Shown: in pieces, positions 56,096 through 64,000 of the stretch
Layout: each line of letters starts with the position of its first letter
How positions within the stretch are numbered: position 1 is the stretch's first letter
The notes under the pieces: model-generated
Seen by the model: only the letters and a program-made list of their open reading frames with translations
What the model was told of the DNA's origin: nothing
The model's database searches: none
Made by a program: the position numbers and the translations under genes
Assembly (NCBI GenBank): GCA_951640165.1
Contig: OX621243.1
Span: 3,720,001 to 3,784,000, forward strand
Direction: 5' to 3'
DNA: 64,000 bases
Source of the DNA: Pseudoips prasinana
Lineage: Eukaryota > Arthropoda > Insecta > Lepidoptera > Nolidae

Positions 56096-56325
56096 TTAGG
56101 GCAACTAATATACTGCCATCTGATCCCAAAATACGCACGGCCTGTACTATGGCAACTAGGCATCTGCCTACAAAATATATAACTATACTTATCAGTTGAT
56201 AAGTGCAATTATATATTTTGTAAATTTGGAGATACATATTATAGATAAATGACACCCAGATACAGAACAAATAGTCGAACAAACATCACACAACCGAACC
56301 GAAACCACGACCTCTGGCTTAGCAA
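56096..56325 (-). mobile_element. SINE (family A) with internal hairpin
   Basis: CTGCCATCTGATCCCAAAAT, TTGATAAGTGCAATTATATA, CACCCAGATACAGAAC and ACCACGACCTCTGGCTTAGC. An imperfect hairpin (CAAAATATATA arms) lies at 56170-56220. Confidence 0.7.
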
Positions 56326-56332
56326 TATGGGA

Positions 56333-56935
56333 TTTTTAGGGTTCCGTAGCCAAATGGCAAAAAACGGAACCCTTATAGATTCGTCATGTCTGTCTGTCTG
56401 TCTGTCCGTCCGTATGTCACAGCCACTTTTTTCGGAAACTATAAGAGCTGTAGTGCTGAAACTTGGTAAGTAGATGTATTCTGTGAACCGCATTAAGATT
56501 TTTACACAAAAATAGAAAAAGAACAATTATTTTGGGGGCTCGCCATACATAGAACTGAAACTCGAAATTTTTTTTTTCATCGTACCCATGCATGTGGTGT
56601 GTCTATGGATAGGTCTTCAAAAATGATATTGAGGTTCCTAATAACTATCATTTTTGTCTAAACTGAATAGTTTGCGCGAGAGACACTTCCAAAGGGGTAA
56701 AATGAGTGTCCCCCCCCCCCCTGTAACTTCTAAAATAAGAGAATGATAAAACTAAAAAAAATATATGATGTACATTACCATAGAAACTAACAACGAAAAT
56801 TGGTTTGAACGAGATCTAGCAAGTAGTTTTTTTTTAATACGTTATAAACCGCAATTTGCTATCATTTAATCAACTGAAATACTTGCTTCTACGGAACCCT
56901 TCATGTGCGAGTCCGTCTCGCACTTGGCCGGTTTT
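56333..56935 (+). mobile_element. Dispersed 'GGGTTCCGT' repeat, near-complete
   Basis: AGGGTTCCGTAGCCAAATGG, then AAAAAACGGAACCC, a (TGTC)n stretch, and the end ACGGAACCCTTCATGTGCGA then GTCCGTCTCGCACTTGGCC. The matching family member is 9885-10437. A run of 10-12 C residues lies near 56711. Non-coding. Pieces of the same family follow at 56937-57055 and 58628-58730 (AAGACGGACGGA, AATACGGTTC). Confidence 0.65.
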
Positions 56936-57055
56936 TATTGATTGGAATGGGGGAGGGGATTGCAGCAACTGTCTACCTATACATCTGCTTAAAGACGGAC
57001 GGACAACGAAGAGGTAGGAATACGGTTCCTTTAATGCCTTTTGGGAATAAATTCC

Positions 57056-57689
57056 ATAAAAAAATGATCGGGCATATTTTTTATCTGATGATTACTGAAA
57101 ATAACATGGAAATCGATATACTATTCGATCGATATACTTTTGAAACACACAGTAGAATACTAAAAATTTTACTTAGCAAGGCAGTCTCGGTAGCAGTAAT
57201 CCATCTTACACCACCATAAACTATGGCCCAATACTTTTGTTAGTAAACAAATTAAAGGGTGACTTTATATTCTATAGTCACGCACCAACTTTATGACTAA
57301 ACTTAAAAGAATGATAAACAAGAAGCGTAACCTGAAAAGGAGCTATAAATTAAAATCTGTTTGTTTTTTTTATGAAAGAACTGGAACGTTGGAATATATT
57401 TAAAACTTATTATGACTGCACCTGCTTTTAAGATAATTTTATTCTACAGAATAAACTTCCCTCTAAACTGGTACAAATTTTAATGGAATGCGCCACACAA
57501 TACTTTCATTTCAGTCATTCATTCATTCCACAGAGTTGTTCAACATGGCTTTTTTGGGATTAGCCCCCTTACCAACTGCAACTCCTGTAAGCCAGGATCC
57601 AGTAGACGTCTTACGGTTATGATGATGATGAGTGAGAGATCTATATTAAAGTGTAATATCTTTAGCAATTTGGTGGTTTATATAAGCAT
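57056..57689. other. Mostly unassigned; one LINE tail
   Basis: 57540-57640 looks like a LINE 3' end with a (ATG)n tail (CAACTGCAACTCCTGTAAGC, TTATGATGATGATGAG). The rest has no supported feature. Confidence 0.4.
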
Positions 57690-57990
57690 AATTTCAGGTT
57701 ACATACTACCCGTCCTCACAAATTAACTAACTCTTTTATGGGGCAATGTATAAGATTCTATAACAAACTTCCCAGTGATATTAGAGAATTGTCTACAAGT
57801 AAGTTTAAAAGAATTATTAAAGCCAAATTGTGTAACAGGGTATATTACAAAATATCTGATTATTAAGGGACAAAAGTGGTAAGAAAAAATATTTTAAAGA
57901 AGGATTCCTACTGAGTTTTGTAGCTGTTTCTCTGTTACTGCTACGTCATACACTACACGGTAACAAGGAATTCTGCATATTTTTTTTACA
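57690..57990 (+). pseudogene. CR1/Jockey-type LINE C-terminus and 3' end, second copy
   Basis: CATACTACCCGTCCTCACAA, GGGGCAATGTATAAGATTCT, then the same 3' region as 33960-34440 (GGATTCCTACTGAGTTTTGT, CTGCTACGTCATACACTACA). Coding remnant without an open start. Confidence 0.72.
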
Positions 57991-58074
57991 GAATAAGTAA
58001 ATTTGAATTAGCAGCGTCCATGATGTACCCGATTCTAACCTTGTTGTTAGTCTTGATTACTATAATAATAATAT

Positions 58075-58318
58075 AATATCCTGGGAAATAATTACACACG
58101 GCCATCTGATCCCAAACTAAGCAGAGCTTGTACTATAGAAACCAGATAACTGATATCCTACTTTTCTTTTGTAAAAACATACTTATATAGATAATTACAG
58201 CCATACTCAGGACAAACAGACATGTTCATCCACACAAATATTTGCCCTGGGTGGGAATGGAACCCACGACCTCTGGCGTGAAAAGCAAGCATTTTTCCAA
58301 CCACGCCAACAGGCCCTT
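58075..58318 (-). mobile_element. SINE (family A)
   Basis: CATCTGATCCCAAACTAAGC, ACCAGATAACTGATATCCTA, CTGGGTGGGAATGGAACCC and CCACGCCAACAGGCCC in reverse order; head and tail both present. Confidence 0.78.
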
Positions 58319-58730
58319 CAAAATATAAAGAGTCTTTATTATTTGTTTTATCCTTTAAGACATCATAAATATCATCATAAATAATTTCGTTTTTAAATAA
58401 ATATATCATAAATTTTATATTTATTGCATGAAAACGAACCTACTAATAAGTTTTAAGGTTTTCAGTAGCTCCCTATATCCTCCTTTTCCTACTCTCCATT
58501 GTTTGTGAATTGAGTATTTTACTCACTCATTGTTTAAAATAGATCAATATTTTTTGCAGCCTTATAGATTTTTAATGTGGAAAAATCTATCTTTGTAGAG
58601 GATATGGTTTATCTTTACCTTTTTATTTATTGTGGGGGGTTAGTTGAAACTGTCTACTTATATAAACTTTCTGAAAGACGGACGGAAAGCGAAGGCTTAG
58701 GAATACGGTTCTTTTGATGCCTTTTGAGAT

Positions 58731-58908
58731 TCACACTAATATTATAAAGGCGGAAGTTTGTGAGTGTGTATGTTTGTTTCTTCTTCACGCAAAAACTACC
58801 GAACGGATTGTGGTGAAACTTTGTAGTAATATAGCTTACATATCCGAACAACACATAGGCTATAGTGTATAAAGTTTAACGCGGGTAAACCCGCGGGGCA
58901 CAGCTAGT
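58731..58908 (+). mobile_element. Short complete Helitron (178 bp)
   Basis: TCACACTAATATTATAAAGG to GCGGGTAAACCCGCGGGGCA then CAGCTAGT. Shares GTAGTAATATAGC and ACACATAGGCTATA with the copies at 12540 and 41425. Non-autonomous. Confidence 0.8.
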
Positions 58909-58909
58909 A

Positions 58910-59633
58910 ACTAATAAAAGAACGGAAATAAATCCTACCAATGAGTTATAAGGTTATAAGTAGGTCCTCATATTATTTACAGTTTATCAACCGAGTTTTC
59001 TATTTCAGAACTAGATCAGCGTGAAAATTATCACAATTGTTAGCATTACGGATATTTCTCGAGACATGTAATTAGAATCTGTTATCGGGAACTCAAGGTT
59101 GCTTCGTTAGATCATTTTTAATACTGATGCAATGATGACGAAACTAGGAAATTGAAATAACTAGCGTCATCGTAAACAGTTCTGATGATTTATGACTAAT
59201 TCGGCACCAAGCAGTTTCAATGGTCTTTCTGAAATATATTTACTTGCAGTTGCATCTTTTCTTACAATCTTGTGTAGCAAAGCAAAGTCTCAAATACAAT
59301 TGCTTCGTAATTAGTAACTTTAATTCAACGCATTTAGGTGATTCAATTGTAATTAGATATGAAGATATCCTTATATATGAAAATAAAGGATTAATTCTGC
59401 GTATTTTGGCCGTTTATCTCGGTGGCTGCCGCGTCAATCGCGTAACGCGTAATGGTAGGTTAAAACTATGTATGTGACGATTAAAAAATACTTTTTCATT
59501 CATTACAGTCTTTTTGTAATCGTCACATAGTCGGCTTTGACTCGGCTTGAAAGACCTAGATTGTCGTTTGGAATCAGTATCCTAGGCATAGATCCAAGAC
59601 ACGTCACCACTGATGATATCGTATACAGTCACG
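58910..59633. other. No gene; LINE 3' trace
   Basis: 59390-59475 has TTCTGCGTATTTTGGCC and GTGGCTGCCGCGTC then GTAGGTTAAAA, like a decayed CR1/Jockey LINE end (compare 34330-34400). Otherwise unassigned. Confidence 0.4.
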
Positions 59634-60582
59634 CAAACTTATCTGACCCGGTGGCAGCGTCGCTATTATCGCATTTAGTGTTGCTAGTAACTATTGTTTG
59701 CAATAAAGTGGGTAAAAATAATATGCACATTGTAACGTAAATGTTACTTCACTAAAAAGCAAACAAATACTGTCATGTACAAATCTTTATATTTTTATAC
59801 AATAATTTACATAAAATAATGATCATTTACATAAAATGTATGCTGAGTGTTCTCTAACGGAGATACTCCAGGTATTATTATGTCACCGGAATGGTTTAAT
59901 TCAGAAGTCATTTCATCATCATCATTATCGGAATCACTGCTTTCACTATCACTACCTAAATGAATGATGAAAGGCTCGTCTAAGTATCCATCCCTTTTTC
60001 GATACACATTTTCAATATTTTTTTACATGATTGTAATTGTCAATGAATGGCAAAAAAAAATTGCCATTCATTGACTGTTATTTTATCAAAAGCTTCTGCA
60101 ATCAATGATAGGATTTCAGAATTCGATCTACCAATATTCTGATCTGCTATAAATTTTTGCATCTGCTTGCTCTTTTTCTTTCACAAGTTTTCTTACAAAT
60201 CGCTCCCGGACACCTACAAAGGAAATAGCAAAAATTAAATAAATAAATAATATTTTAATTTAAAGTGCGAGGGGGATTTTCGTATTTTTTCAGAAGCTGA
60301 CAAAACTAACCTGTAGCAGCAGCTACGCGTTTATACAACTTATTGAAGGGTATAATTGGTGCCTGAAGGCACCTTCCTTCATATAATTCAATACTTGTAA
60401 TATAACGTTCCTCGCATCACTTTTTAAAGCTTTCGGCATTTTTCAAAATTAAAAACCACATAAAGAAAAATAAATACGCGCAACAAACAATCAATGGCAG
60501 GAATGTCATGAAATAACAGGCCGATTGACATTTCAAACTGGCTTGTTAGTTCTACTTTTGGCCACCGGGCCAGATAAGTTTG
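59634..60582 (-). mobile_element. Deleted DDE transposon with inverted ends
   Basis: Terminal inverted repeats of 22 bp with one mismatch: CAAACTTATCTGACCCGGTG at 59634 and, in reverse complement, CAAACTTATCTGGCCCGGTG at 60582. Between them are a first coding exon, a short intron and the C-terminus of a transposase, with the catalytic centre missing. No clear target duplication. Resembles, from memory, a DDE family widespread in insects, related to the IS630/Tc1/pogo group; unproven. Confidence 0.65.
59804..60439 (-). pseudogene. DDE transposase: N-terminal exon and C-terminus only
   Basis: ATG at 60439-60437 begins MPKALKSDARNVILQVLNY, a helix-turn-helix-like start. After a frameshift near 60370 it reads LYKRVAAATG up to a donor (GTTAGT) at 60310. 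An intron of 97 bp ends in TTTGTAG at 60214, and exon 2 opens with VRERFVRKLVKEKEQA, in frame across the junction. Then come NSEILSLIAEAFDKITVNEW, a break, and YRKRDGYLDEPFIIHLGSDS with an acidic tail, ending at 59807. The DDE core is absent, so the protein is not functional. The ordered RDGYLDE ending is why I link it to a transposase. Confidence 0.55.
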
Positions 60583-60584
60583 TA

Positions 60585-60914
60585 GAACTATACGTGATTT
60601 GACTCTCCTCGGTTGAACCTTTACAGAGTTTTTGTCATATAGTAATCTATATGACAAATCTTACAATGATCAAATCAGACTAAATTGAGTAGTATACATA
60701 CATAGTCTTCGTGAAAATACAAATTTAAAGATAAAGAAACTAGATAAGGTTTTATTTATGCTTGAAATTAGAATATTAGCATAAGTAGTTAATCAGTAAG
60801 TTAATAATTAAATAACAATAGAATAGAAGCTTTTTCAGTGATTGATGAATATTAATATAATTAATTATTTAATTAGATATCGATACTACTAAACTTCGAA
60901 TAGGAATACGTATA
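60585..60914. other. No recognised feature
   Basis: AT-rich flank; no supported gene or repeat. Confidence 0.45.
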
Positions 60915-61145
60915 ACATAAGTTGGTTTGCGTGCCTTCACGTCGCAGGTCGTGGATTCGATGCCCACCAAGGACAGATACTTGTGTTTATAAACATGTCT
61001 GTTTGTCATGAGTATTTAAGTATATATTTACAAAAGAGAAGTACCATATGTAATACATCAGTTATCTAGTTTCCATAGTACAAGCTCTGCTTTGTTTGGG
61101 ATCAGATGGTCGTGTTTAAAATAATGTCCCAGTATATTATTTATT
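60915..61145 (+). mobile_element. SINE (family A)
   Basis: CCTTCACGTCGCAGGTCGTG, GATTCGATGCCCACC, AAACATGTCTGTTTGTC and TAGTACAAGCTCTGCTTTGT, ending in (ATTT)n. B box slightly worn. Confidence 0.78.
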
Positions 61146-61254
61146 TATTTTTGTTTAAGTGTCCTTAAACTACCTAAAAAGAGGAAACTTTTTAGTAGTC
61201 CAACCTAATAGTTGTTATTTATTTTGTTTTAAATCTAAAATAGTAGCTTATATA

Positions 61255-61350
61255 ATAAACTTACTGCGAACATGTTCTGACTATTTACAAGCCCTTTTTT
61301 AAAGTCTACGTGAATAAAAACCTTTTTTATTTTACTTTATTTTATTTAAA
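61255..61350 (+). mobile_element. Retroposon tail fragment
   Basis: TGCGAACATGTTCTGACTAT, TTTAAAGTCTACGTGAATAA, then AAACC and a T/A-rich tail; plus-oriented relative of 1335-1425. Confidence 0.55.
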
Positions 61351-61351
61351 A

Positions 61352-61632
61352 TATACTAAAACTGGGCCTGTGGCGTGGTTGGCAAATGCTTGCTTTGCAC
61401 GCCGCAGGTCGTGGGTTCGACTCCCACCCAGGACAGATATTTATGTGCATGAACATGTCTGTTTGTCCTGAGTCTGGGTGTAATTATCTATATAAGTATG
61501 TATTTACAAAAGAAAAGTAGTATATGTAGAAGGTATACCAGTTATCTGGTTTCCATAGTACAAGCTCAGTTTAGTTTGGGAGCAGATGGCCGTGTGTAAA
61601 TAATGTCCCAGTATATTATTTATTTATTTTTA
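61352..61632 (+). mobile_element. SINE (family A), full reference copy
   Basis: GCCTGTGGCGTGGTTGGCAA (A box region), GGTCGTGGGTTCGACTCCCA (B box), TGTTTGTCCTGAGTCTGGG, GTACAAGCTCAGTTTAG and a (TATT)n end. Used here to reconstruct the mariner-split copy at 25293-26872. Confidence 0.85.
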
Positions 61633-61984
61633 TTTATTTGTCCTTTAACTACCTGTAAGAGGCAATATTAGTAGCCCAAACTAATAGCTACTATTAAGTT
61701 TGTATTGCATCTAAAATTGTAACTAATATAGGTAGTAAATATAAAACTGTAACTAACTGTTAGTATCGTAACAAATAGAAAACAAACAACATTAAAGAAT
61801 CAGTAAATGGCGTAGCAACCAGTATTTTATTAGGGAACAAAAATATCAAACATTGTTTGGTAAACTGGTGGCTCATCAACATGGAAATTACATTCAACGC
61901 AGTTTAATGTCATTTGCATGTCATGAACTGAAAACCACAAAGATTGTATCAATATTAATAACAGGGGTAGGAATCTAGGTATAT

Positions 61985-62230
61985 ATTACGCGTCGTTGGT
62001 CTAGCGGTAGCGTGTTCACCCGCGGAGAAAGAGGTCCTGGGTTCAAATCCCGCGTCAGGTCAAAAGTGATTTTGGGACTTTTCTGAAAAAATTCTGTCTT
62101 TACAGCATTAAGTATAAAATTCATAACTTTTTTTAGGGGCATCTTTAATTTTGTGATAATATATGTTAAGGTAGCACAACGCTCAAAATATAAGAACTTG
62201 GAACTGGTCGGCCTAACTGACGTCAGAATG
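61985..62230 (+). mobile_element. SINE (family C), clear tRNA-like head
   Basis: CGTTGGTCTAGCGGTAGCGT and CTGGGTTCAAATCCCGCG, then CAAAAGTGATTTTGGGAC. The acceptor and T stems do not pair properly, so it is a SINE head, not a tRNA gene. Confidence 0.7.
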
Positions 62231-63002
62231 ACTGACAAATTTATTTCTTATATATATTTATCAATGCAAAGGTAGCAAATATTTCGTAGTAGTAAATAGT
62301 AGCAAATAGGTAGTAAACAGTGGACATGGTCTCAAGTTCATATCTCGCTCAGTCCAGCCATCCTGCCGGTAACATTATTACACTACACACTTGGGTAACA
62401 CTTGTACACCTTTATTATTCAACTATTTTCTCAAATATTGTTAAGTATGGAATAAGACCCGCTCCTTCCCTTATTAATAATTAACCCCAACACAAGTATT
62501 AATTACTTACTGGGGCTGTTTCATTCACATTTCTTGATGGAACCATTTGAGACACAATAAATATTTTCATTTTCATTTAAAGATTTAAACCCTTTCTGCT
62601 TGTATGTACGTTATATGTTTATATCATCATAATTATAACCAAATGTGGTATCACCGAACTCCAATATCTTATATATGACGAAAATGTTTTATCTGACTTC
62701 GAACATATATTGAAGTTACTATACTGTAATCCGAGCCGCGTAAAATATTGTTTTGTTTTTCTTCGCATTCGTCAAGCACAGTAATATGGTGGAAAGAAGC
62801 CTAATAAGCGAATTAAATTACACGCAATATTTCAGCAGCTAATGAAGTCACGCAAGTTACAAAAACGATGATTTCATTTTTTTTTATTAAGCTACATACA
62901 GTTTTGTATATGAAGAGTTTGTGAGCTTTGGTCTGGAAAAGATAAATTCTGTTAAAAATACATCAATTGGTAGTATTTGTATTTTTTTTTCTCTTATTTT
63001 AT
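62231..63002. other. Mostly unassigned
   Basis: 62330-62580 ends with ATAAATATTTTCATTTTCAT and resembles a LINE 3' end (AAGACCCGCTCCTTCCC upstream). No gene is seen. Confidence 0.35.
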
Positions 63003-63195
63003 ATTTCTTGGGACAACTGACATACTGCCATTTGATCCCAAACTAGGCAAAGCTTGTAGTATGGCATACGGACAAGTATATATATATTGAAGATAAATTA
63101 CATCCAGACACAGAACTAATAATCTCGCTCATGACACAATATTTTTCCTAAGTTGAGATCGAACCCACGACTTCTGGTTTAGCAGTTATAAGCAA
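63003..63195 (-). mobile_element. SINE (family A)
   Basis: TGCCATTTGATCCCAAACTA, GGCAAAGCTTGTAGTATGG, CATCCAGACACAGAAC and GAGATCGAACCCACGACTTC. Confidence 0.72.
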
Positions 63196-63328
63196 GCATA
63201 CTATCAAAATGATCGTAATCGAAAACAGTAGCACGTGGACGCTTGGAACATCTGAGGCATCACTTTTGCGTTCCCGACCTGACGAAAATGTTTCAGCAAA
63301 ATGTAGAATCACTGAAATTCGAGTGACG

Positions 63329-63466
63329 TACAGACGCCAGCACATCAAGCTACCCCAATCTGCCAAATTTCCCCAATTGAAAGTAAACCTTATGCTTATG
63401 TGATATAGTTGAAAATATATAAAAGATATTTGACAGATTGGGGTAGCTGGATGTGCTGCGTCTGTA
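63329..63466. repeat. Foldback element, about 39-bp arms
   Basis: TACAGACGCCAGCACATCAA, then GCTACCCCAATCTGCCAAAT at 63329-63368, mirrored at 63428-63466. The 59-bp loop has no features. Likely a small MITE. Confidence 0.75.
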
Positions 63467-63504
63467 CAATTTAGGAACTTATAGATGATGGCGGCGAATA
63501 TAAG

Positions 63505-63715
63505 AATATCACCGCCCCATCTTATCCCGTGGGGGGCGTAGAAGTAGACCCATGAGAATATCTACCAGAGGACGGGCAGCAGCGTCACTCTCTCTGTGTA
63601 CTATGCCCATCATACTGCGATCGCCAATCCATCTGTCAAGCGTAGTTATTATTGCATATCCCCCTAACTTGATTCTTGGGGGAGGCTTTTGCCCAGATGT
63701 GGACTTATTACAGCT
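63505..63715 (-). repeat. Dispersed 220-bp repeat with RTE-like tail
   Basis: CCCGTGGGGGGCGTAGAAGT, GGACGGGCAGCAGCGTCACT, GCGATCGCCAATCCATCTGT, then GGGGGAGGCTTTTGCCCAGA. Confidence 0.7.
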
Positions 63716-64000
63716 CTTATGAGAAAGATAGAGTGTGTGAGTGAGATTTTAGTGTGTAACAATTAACTTCCTATTGATTGCGATTGCGTGAGGGTATAAT
63801 GCGGCCATCTGGAAATTCTTCCAGATGTTAAGTATCTATTGGTAAACAGTATACACGGTAAAGTATCGTAATATTGGTAAATACATGGTAACTGGAAGTA
63901 GCGATATTCCGTTTCTCCAAAATAAATGGCGATAGGATTTAATGGCACTTAAGATAGTTGAAAGAACAAAAAATAGTTGATTCGTGTAATAAGAGTTGAT
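63716..64000. other. No recognised feature
   Basis: A 61-codon minus frame (63948-63763) lacks any domain. The right edge cuts the sequence. Confidence 0.4.

Noticed and set aside
61985..62060. Possible tRNA gene
   Set aside because: A- and B-box-like words are present, but the acceptor and T stems do not pair and the sequence continues into a SINE body shared with 18790-19135.

Overview
This window is AT-rich eukaryotic nuclear DNA, almost certainly from a moth or butterfly (Lepidoptera). The evidence is the mix of repeats: Helitron ends of the lepidopteran type (TCCTACTAATATTATAA at one end, CTAGT after a GC hairpin at the other), several tRNA-headed SINE families ending in the 'AGTACAAGCTTTGCTTAGTTTGGG' type of tail, RTE-type LINE tails, and mariner, piggyBac and Transib relatives. 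There are no bacterial-type operons, ribosome binding sites or CRISPR arrays. All readings come from inspection by eye, without searches or computed alignments.

Only one piece looks like a host gene. It is a minus-strand exon at 38899-39449, with a splice acceptor, a start codon, a proline-rich leader of 167 codons and a phase-1 splice donor. Its end resembles the region just before the actin-binding domain of insect Msp300/nesprin, but that identification is from memory and tentative. Most of the window would then be intron or upstream DNA of a large gene, filled by mobile elements.

Layout. 1-3.9 kb: a short satellite, SINE and LINE ends, and a foldback MITE (3517-3759). 3.97-9.53 kb: a decayed Transib/RAG1-like DNA transposon with recognisable inverted ends, split by a CR1/Jockey-type LINE (about 4.6-7.39 kb). 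9.9-12.5 kb: Helitron, RTE and SINE fragments. 12.54-14.42 kb: a nest in which a piggyBac element with TTAA duplication sits in a Helitron and is itself broken by a second Helitron. 14.5-20.1 kb: LINE tails, a three-copy tandem repeat and SINEs. 20.37-23.16 kb: an unclassified element carrying about a dozen copies of a motif close to TATCATTTCRGTGG near its two ends. 24.5-26.9 kb: a 67-bp-armed hairpin, a small MITE and a mariner (25478-26759) inserted in a SINE. 28.4-28.9 kb: a Helitron and a MITE. 29.41-32.97 kb: a full-length LINE with an open endonuclease-reverse transcriptase frame and a perfect 12-bp target duplication. 34-46 kb: SINEs, the host exon, tandem and inverted repeats. 47.13-49.44 kb: a 5'-truncated RTE LINE with an open reverse transcriptase frame. 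50-64 kb: Helitrons, a (TA)n run, a GC-rich tandem repeat split by a LINE end, SINEs and a deleted DDE transposon (59634-60582).

The coding potential is therefore nearly all from mobile elements. The two long LINE frames are open and may be recent. Transib, piggyBac, mariner, the CR1-type LINE and the small DDE element are all broken by stops, frameshifts or deletions. The most interesting unexplained structures are the motif-studded element at 20.4-23.2 kb and the Transib/RAG1 relative with a possible spliced leader exon.
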